DNA from: Neorhizobium alkalisoli
GTDB lineage: Bacteria; Pseudomonadota; Alphaproteobacteria; Rhizobiales; Rhizobiaceae
Assembly: GCF_002968635.1 (NCBI RefSeq)
Contig: NZ_PVBN01000001.1
Coordinates: forward strand, 558,001 to 622,000
Length of the DNA stretch: 64,000 nucleotides
Direction of reading: 5' to 3'
Shown: piece by piece, positions 56,888 through 64,000 of the stretch
How positions within the stretch are numbered: position 1 is the stretch's first letter
Layout of the letters: the number at the start of each line of letters is the position of its first letter
The notes under the pieces: model-generated
Told to the model about the DNA's origin: nothing
Seen by the model: only the letters and a program-made list of their open reading frames with translations
Database searches by the model: none
Translations under genes and position numbers: made by a program

Positions 56888-57592
56888 ATGCAGATGAACG
56901 ATATCACCATGACCCGGCGCGCGCTTTTAGGCGGCGTTGCCGTAACCGCCCTGGCGCTGGCCTTGCCGCTCGGCGTGTCCGAAGCTTTCGCGCAGGAACT
57001 CCCCGAGTCCCAGGGTGACGTGGACATGGCCGCAGCCATCAAGCCGGGCCCGCTGGCGGAAATGGCGCTGGGCGACGAAAAGGCGCCTGTGACGATCATC
57101 GAATACATGTCGATGACATGCCCGCACTGCGCAAACTTCCATAACAAGACTTTCGACGTCATCAAGACCAAGTATATCGATACCGGCAAGGTGCGGTTCA
57201 TCATCCGCGAATTCCCGTTCGATCCGGTCGCGACGGCCGCTTTCATGCTGGCGCGCTGCAATCCGCAGAACCCGCAGGAGCTTGCCACTCCCGCCCAATA
57301 TTTCCCGATGGTCTCGATGCTCTTCAAGCAGCAGCGTGGCTGGGCGGCTCCGGCAGATGGAAATGTGCGCAATGCGCTGCTGCAAAGTGTCAAACTGGCA
57401 GGTTACTCACAGCAGAGTTTCGAGGCTTGCTTGACGAACCAGAAGCTTCTCGATGAAGTAAACGCGGTCGTAAAGCGGGGAGCTGACGACTTCGGTGTGA
57501 ATTCCACCCCGACTTTCCTGATCGGCGGCAAGAAGTATTCTGGAGACATGTCGGTTGAATCCATGTCAGCGCTCATCGACAGCCTGTTGTGA
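56888..57592 (+). CDS. DsbA family thiol-disulfide oxidoreductase
   Basis: A 234-residue thioredoxin-fold protein. Residues 1-36 are an export signal with a twin-arginine-like start (MTRRALLGGVAVTALALALPL). The active site is CPHC (Cys78 and Cys81) in MTCPHCANFHNKTF, and the cis-proline loop reads STPTFLIGGKKY. It should form disulfides in periplasmic proteins or act as a holder in the ScsB/BdbD type of system. The start at 56888 is followed by a second Met two codons later. It lies 36 bases upstream of smc. Confidence 0.92.
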   Translation: MQMNDITMTRRALLGGVAVTALALALPLGVSEAFAQELPESQGDVDMAAAIKPGPLAEMALGDEKAPVTIIEYMSMTCPHCANFHNKTFDVIKTKYIDTGKVRFIIREFPFDPVATAAFMLARCNPQNPQELATPAQYFPMVSMLFKQQRGWAAPADGNVRNALLQSVKLAGYSQQSFEACLTNQKLLDEVNAVVKRGADDFGVNSTPTFLIGGKKYSGDMSVESMSALIDSLL

Positions 57593-57596
57593 GCTT

Positions 57597-57622
57597 ATCT
57601 CCCTTAAGGGGAAGATGAGGGG
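57597..57622. other. Short imperfect inverted repeat before smc
   Basis: ATCTCCCTT and AAGGGGAAGAT pair with two single-base bulges just after the dsbA stop. The sequence resembles the inner part of the large palindrome between ispH and thrB and may be a decayed relative. Confidence 0.35.
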
Positions 57623-57628
57623 CGCGGC

Positions 57629-60600
57629 ATGAAGTTCACCAAGCTGCGCCTTGTCGGATTCAAGTCGTTCGTCGAACCGATGGAATTCGTCATCGAGCGC
57701 GGGCTGACCGGCGTGGTCGGCCCGAACGGCTGCGGCAAGTCCAACCTTGTCGAAGCGCTGCGCTGGGTGATGGGCGAGAATTCCTACAAGAACATGCGCG
57801 CGTCCGGCATGGACGACGTGATCTTTTCCGGCTCCGGCAACCGCCCGGCCCGCAACACCGCCGAAGTCGGCCTCTATCTCGACAATTCCGACCGCACCGC
57901 GCCCGCCGCCTTCAATGATGCCGATGAAATCCAGGTGAGCCGCCGGATCGAGCGCGAATCAGGCTCCATCTATCGCATCAACGGCAAGGAGGCGCGCGCC
58001 AAGGACGTGCAGCTATTGTTTGCCGATGCGTCGACCGGCGCCCGTTCGCCGTCCATGGTCGGTCAGGGCCGGATCGGGGAACTCATCCAGGCAAAGCCGC
58101 AGGCCCGCCGCCAGCTGCTGGAAGAGGCGGCCGGCATTTCCGGCCTGCATTCCCGTCGCCACGAGGCCGAGCTTCGCCTGCGCGCCGCCGAAACCAATCT
58201 CGAACGTCTCGACGACGTGCTGACCCAGCTCGAAAGCCAGATAGAGAGCCTCAAGCGGCAGGCCCGTCAGGCGAACCGCTTCAAGATGCTTTCCGCCGAT
58301 ATCCGCTCGCGTGAAGCACAGCTTCTGCATATCCGCTGGACACAGGCCAAGGAGGCGGAAGCCGAAGCGGAAAGCGCGCTGAACCAGATCACGGTGGTCG
58401 TGGCCGAGAAGGCGCAGGCGCAGATGGAGGCGGCAAAGGAGCAGGCCGTCGCCAGCCTGAAGCTGCCGGAACTGCGTGAGGAAGAAGCGAGAGCCGGGGC
58501 CGCGCTGCAGCGCCTGCAGATCGCCCGCGGGCAGCTGGAGGAGGAGGCAAACCGTCTCCTGAAGCGCCGCGATGAACTGACCCGCCGCCTTGCGCAGCTC
58601 GGCGAGGATATCCGCCGCGAAGAGCAGCTGGCCGCCGACAACGCGGTCTTCCTGGAAAGGCTCGATCAGGAAGAGGCCGAGCTTAGCGATATCCTGGCCG
58701 AATCCGGCGTGCAGGCTGAAGAATTGCATGCGGCCTTCGAGGCTGCGGCAGCCGACCTTGCCGAAAGCGAGAAACTGTTTTCGGCCATCACCGCCGAACG
58801 AGCCGAAGCGGCTGCCGGACGCAACCAGCTGGAACGGGCAATCCGGGACCTTGCCGAGCGCCGCCAGCGTCTCGACCGGCAGCTTGCCGATTCCAACGGA
58901 GAGCTCGATTCGATCAACGACCGTCTGTCCGGGCTCGATGACCCGGCCGAAAAGCGCGAAGCGGTGGAGGCGGCCGAAATCGCGGTCGAGGATGCCGCCG
59001 CGGCTGCAGAAGATGTCGAGGTCGCACTTGCTTCGGCACGCGCGGATGAATTGGCGGCGCGCGGCCCGGTTGAAGCGGCCCGCTCTGCACTGAACGGTTT
59101 GGAAACCGAGGCCCGCACGATCTCCAGGATGCTTGCCGCCGGCGCCGCCTCGGGCGATTTCGTTGCCGTCGCCGAAATGATCCGTGTCGATCGCGGTTAC
59201 GAGGCAGCACTTGGAGCAGCACTGGGCGACGATCTCGAAAGCCCCGTCGACGCTGAAGCTCCGACCTATTGGTCGTTGAACGGCGATGGCTCCGGCGATC
59301 CCGGCCTGCCGTCAGGCGCCCAGCCGCTGAGCGCCCATGTTACGGCTCCACCGGAACTCGCCCGCCGGCTGGCGCAGATCGGCATTGTTTCCGAAGCGGA
59401 TGCCTTAAGCTTGATCCGGCTCCTTCGGCCTGGGCAGCGGCTTGTGACGAAGGAAGGCGCCGTCTATCGCTGGGACGGACACGTAACCGGTTCGGAAGCG
59501 CCCGGCGCTGCCGCGTTGCGCCTTTCCCAGAAGAACCGGCTCTCCGAACTTGAGGCTGAGGTCGACGAGGCCCGCATCGTCCTGTCGGAAACCGAGGTCG
59601 TGCTTGCCGCCGCGGCGTCCAAAATCGGTGTAAGGGAGCGGCAGCTCGCCGACGCTCGCGAACGTGGCCGCCTCGCGGCCCGCCAGCTTTCCGAAGCACG
59701 CGATGCGCTTGCCTCGGCCGAACGGGCTGCGGGCGACCTGATGCGCCGGCGTGACGTGATCGCCGAAGCCGTCAATCAGATCAGCGGGCAGATCGAGGAT
59801 CTCGGCGTTCAGGAAGAGAATGCACGCGCTGAACTGGAAGATGCTCCGGATATTTCCGATATCGACAACCGGCTGCGCGACCAGCAGCTGGTGGTCGCGA
59901 CCGACCGCGGGCTGCTTGCCGAGGCGCGTGCCCGCTACGAGGGGCTGAGCCGCGAGACGGAAGGCCGCAAGCGCCGCCTGTCGGCGATCGCCCAGGAGCG
60001 CGCCGCGTGGACCACAAGGGCGGCAAGTGCCGCCGGTCACATTGCAAGCCTGCGTGAGCGCGAGGATGAAGCCCGCGAGGAAATCATCGATCTCGAAGCC
60101 GCTCCCGAAGAGCTTGACGACAAGCGTCGTGCGCTGCTTGGAGAGTTGCAGAAGGCCGACGAGATGCGGCGCGCTGCCGCCGATCGGCTAGCCGAGGCCG
60201 AAACACGTCAGCGTGAGACGGACCGGATTGCCGTTACCGCGCTTTCCGAACTGGCCGAAGTTCGGGAAAAACGTGGACGTGCCGAGGAACGGCTCGTCTC
60301 TGCCGCGGAGAAGCGTCACGAAAGCGAAATCCGTATCCGGGAGACGCTGAATGTCGCGCCGCATGAAGTCCTGCGCCTTGCCGGCCTGAAAACCGATGCG
60401 CCGATGCCCGATATCAGGGAGATCGAGCGGGAGGTCGACCGGTTGCGGATGGAGCGCGAGCGGCTCGGTGCCGTCAACCTTCGTGCCGACGAGGAGCAGA
60501 AGGAGCTTTCCGACCGGCTCGACACATTGATGCGGGAACGCGCCGACGTGATCGACGCGATCCGCAAGCTGCGCGGCGCCATCCAGAGCCTGAACCGCGA

Positions 60601-61090
60601 AGGCCGCGAGCGCCTGCTCGCCGCTTTTGATGTGGTCAATGTAGAGTTCCAGCGCCTCTTCACGCACCTCTTCGGCGGCGGTACGGCCGAGCTGCAGCTG
60701 ATCGAATCGGACGATCCGCTCGAAGCCGGGCTCGAGATACTTGCGCGCCCGCCGGGCAAGAAGCCGCAGACCATGACGCTGCTTTCAGGCGGCGAGCAGG
60801 CGCTGACCGCCATGGCGCTGATCTTTGCGGTGTTCCTCACCAATCCGGCACCGATCTGCGTACTGGATGAAGTGGACGCGCCGCTCGACGACCATAATGT
60901 GGAGCGTTACTGCAATCTCATGGACGAAATGGCGGCTTCCACCGAAACCCGCTTCATCATCATCACCCACAACCCCATCACCATGGCGCGGATGAATAGG
61001 CTGTTCGGGGTGACGATGGCGGAGCAAGGTGTTTCCCAGCTGGTGTCGGTCGACTTGCAGACGGCGGAACTGTTGCGTGAGGCAAGCTGA
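57629..61090 (+). CDS. smc: Chromosome segregation protein SMC
   Basis: SMC compacts and aligns sister chromosomes with ScpA/ScpB. The 1153-residue protein has the Walker A GPNGCGKSN (31-39), a long coiled coil (about 165-500), a hinge region (about 505-650), a second coil (about 650-1000) and the C-terminal ATPase part with signature LSGGEQ (1052-1057) and Walker B ICVLDEVDAPLDD. Length is normal. It is followed by a 364-base gap with palindromes before ppdK. Confidence 0.97.
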   Translation: MKFTKLRLVGFKSFVEPMEFVIERGLTGVVGPNGCGKSNLVEALRWVMGENSYKNMRASGMDDVIFSGSGNRPARNTAEVGLYLDNSDRTAPAAFNDADEIQVSRRIERESGSIYRINGKEARAKDVQLLFADASTGARSPSMVGQGRIGELIQAKPQARRQLLEEAAGISGLHSRRHEAELRLRAAETNLERLDDVLTQLESQIESLKRQARQANRFKMLSADIRSREAQLLHIRWTQAKEAEAEAESALNQITVVVAEKAQAQMEAAKEQAVASLKLPELREEEARAGAALQRLQIARGQLEEEANRLLKRRDELTRRLAQLGEDIRREEQLAADNAVFLERLDQEEAELSDILAESGVQAEELHAAFEAAAADLAESEKLFSAITAERAEAAAGRNQLERAIRDLAERRQRLDRQLADSNGELDSINDRLSGLDDPAEKREAVEAAEIAVEDAAAAAEDVEVALASARADELAARGPVEAARSALNGLETEARTISRMLAAGAASGDFVAVAEMIRVDRGYEAALGAALGDDLESPVDAEAPTYWSLNGDGSGDPGLPSGAQPLSAHVTAPPELARRLAQIGIVSEADALSLIRLLRPGQRLVTKEGAVYRWDGHVTGSEAPGAAALRLSQKNRLSELEAEVDEARIVLSETEVVLAAAASKIGVRERQLADARERGRLAARQLSEARDALASAERAAGDLMRRRDVIAEAVNQISGQIEDLGVQEENARAELEDAPDISDIDNRLRDQQLVVATDRGLLAEARARYEGLSRETEGRKRRLSAIAQERAAWTTRAASAAGHIASLREREDEAREEIIDLEAAPEELDDKRRALLGELQKADEMRRAAADRLAEAETRQRETDRIAVTALSELAEVREKRGRAEERLVSAAEKRHESEIRIRETLNVAPHEVLRLAGLKTDAPMPDIREIEREVDRLRMERERLGAVNLRADEEQKELSDRLDTLMRERADVIDAIRKLRGAIQSLNREGRERLLAAFDVVNVEFQRLFTHLFGGGTAELQLIESDDPLEAGLEILARPPGKKPQTMTLLSGGEQALTAMALIFAVFLTNPAPICVLDEVDAPLDDHNVERYCNLMDEMAASTETRFIIITHNPITMARMNRLFGVTMAEQGVSQLVSVDLQTAELLREAS

Positions 61091-61133
61091 GCAAACTTAA
61101 TGCGACTAGGAAAAATGCTCACTACTAAGTAGA

Positions 61134-61151
61134 ATCACCCATATGGGTGAT
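61134..61151. promoter_or_regulatory. 18-bp perfect palindrome downstream of smc
   Basis: ATCACCCATATGGGTGAT is fully self-complementary and lies 43 bases after the smc stop and 303 bases before ppdK. It may be an operator for an unseen transcript in this gap; the regulator is unknown. Confidence 0.5.
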
Positions 61152-61273
61152 GGAAATTTTCGGCTATTGTTGTCTTGTTGAATTCAGAGGAAGTCCGACC
61201 GGACTTCCTGGTGCTCCGGCGCTCGCGGCGGAGTCTTAGACCCCCCGTCCGGGTTTCCTGTCTCGGACGGAAG

Positions 61274-61315
61274 GCTTTGCGGGGCCGCCTGTGATCCGGC
61301 CCCGCAAAGCTTATT
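61274..61315 (+). terminator. Strong hairpin terminator upstream of ppdK
   Basis: GCTTTGCGGGGCCG and CGGCCCCGCAAAGC form a 14-bp perfect stem with a 9-base loop, followed by the short T-rich stretch TTATTCT. It ends about 140 bases before the ppdK ATG. It terminates either smc read-through or a small RNA within the gap. Confidence 0.7.
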
Positions 61316-61454
61316 CTCCGAGATGCCCTGCTATCTTCGGTGCCGCGGCAGTTTATTTGCTGCGCTGCAACATAATCCTGCCCTCATGCGTTTCCAAACT
61401 GTCGTAAAACCTGTAGTTATGGCGAAAAACAGACTGCGTTGGGTGGAGGGCAGC

Positions 61455-64000
<2,546 letters not shown>

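Larger units (their letters stand above)
61091..61454. other. Structured intergenic region between smc and ppdK (364 bases)
   Basis: From left to right it holds an 18-bp perfect palindrome (61134-61151), a 10-bp-stem hairpin (61188-61209), a weaker stem CCGTCCG/CGGACGG (61246-61269), and a 14-bp-stem hairpin (61274-61310) followed by TTATTCT. The order suggests either a small structured RNA with its own terminator or a set of smc terminators before the ppdK promoter. I could not match it to tRNA, 4.5S or 6S RNA. No small ORF is convincing. Confidence 0.55.

Noticed and set aside
61188..61310. tRNA or 4.5S/6S RNA in the smc-ppdK gap
   Set aside because: I could not fit an acceptor stem plus T-loop or the conserved SRP or 6S cores; only generic hairpins are visible.

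Overview
The window is GC-rich, densely coded chromosomal DNA from an alphaproteobacterium of the order Rhizobiales, most likely Rhizobiaceae (Rhizobium/Agrobacterium/Sinorhizobium-like). Supporting marks are the cell-cycle methyltransferase CcrM, a ctaC-ctaD-ctaB-coxF-ctaG-ctaE-surf1 block running into ispH-thrB-rnhA, fabI next to a histidine phosphatase, an IalB-type protein, a BioR/bioY biotin unit with TTATCTATAA boxes, an EcfG-type stress promoter, and a mutY-DUF721-dsbA-smc-ppdK run. I saw no rRNA, tRNA, CRISPR array, IS element or prophage. Almost everything is core metabolism.

Layout. 1-7576: an alpha-glucan unit on the minus strand (glgE, then a treS-maltokinase fusion cut by the window edge), divergent from a Gfo/Idh/MocA oxidoreductase. 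7589-13644: ribB and aroC, a CHASE/PAS/GGDEF/EAL c-di-GMP protein and a small DUF1344 exported protein. 13696-20122: histidine phosphatase, fabI, a DnaJ-type co-chaperone, a lipoprotein, pdxH, a polysaccharide deacetylase, a TauE/SafE permease and a MazG-like protein. 20103-22672: VOC protein, tldD and an IalB-like exported protein. 23081-32227: the aa3 cytochrome c oxidase operon, DUF1304, ispH, thrB and rnhA. 32248-40054: methyltransferase, endonuclease/phosphatase-family protein, Dabb protein, peroxiredoxin, DsbD-alpha-like protein, YqgE, CsbD, a zinc metallopeptidase, and an acyl-CoA-dehydrogenase-like flavoprotein divergent from an HxlR regulator. 40057-47750: EAL protein with a degenerate GGDEF domain, GNAT, M16 peptidase, thrC, lipoprotein and HAD phosphatase. 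47891-49797: bioR, bioY and DUF1284. 49730-51977: ArsR regulator, NIPSNAP and monooxygenase-like pair, and a Tat-exported beta-carbonic anhydrase. 52281-56055: ccrM, a mazEF toxin-antitoxin insertion, HAD hydrolase and mutY. 56217-64000: DUF721, DsbA, SMC and the start of pyruvate phosphate dikinase.

How the genes work together. TreS, Mak and GlgE form a route from trehalose through maltose and maltose-1-phosphate to alpha-glucan. CtaB, CtaG and SURF1 supply heme and copper-site assembly for CtaC/D/E. ThrB and ThrC carry out the last two steps of threonine synthesis from separate loci. BioR is expected to repress bioY in response to biotin status. Two c-di-GMP proteins differ: one has intact GGDEF and EAL motifs, the other keeps only EAL.

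The most unusual items are regulatory or structural. A mazEF module lies between two 48-bp copies of the 3' end of the neighbouring HAD gene. Near-perfect palindromes lie upstream of fabI (21 bp), between glgE and the oxidoreductase (16 bp), and between smc and ppdK (18 bp). A pair of matched AGTACA-N5-TGTACT sites sits in the HxlR divergent promoter, and a perfect 31-bp-stem hairpin separates ispH from thrB. I found no convincing wholly new multi-gene system.
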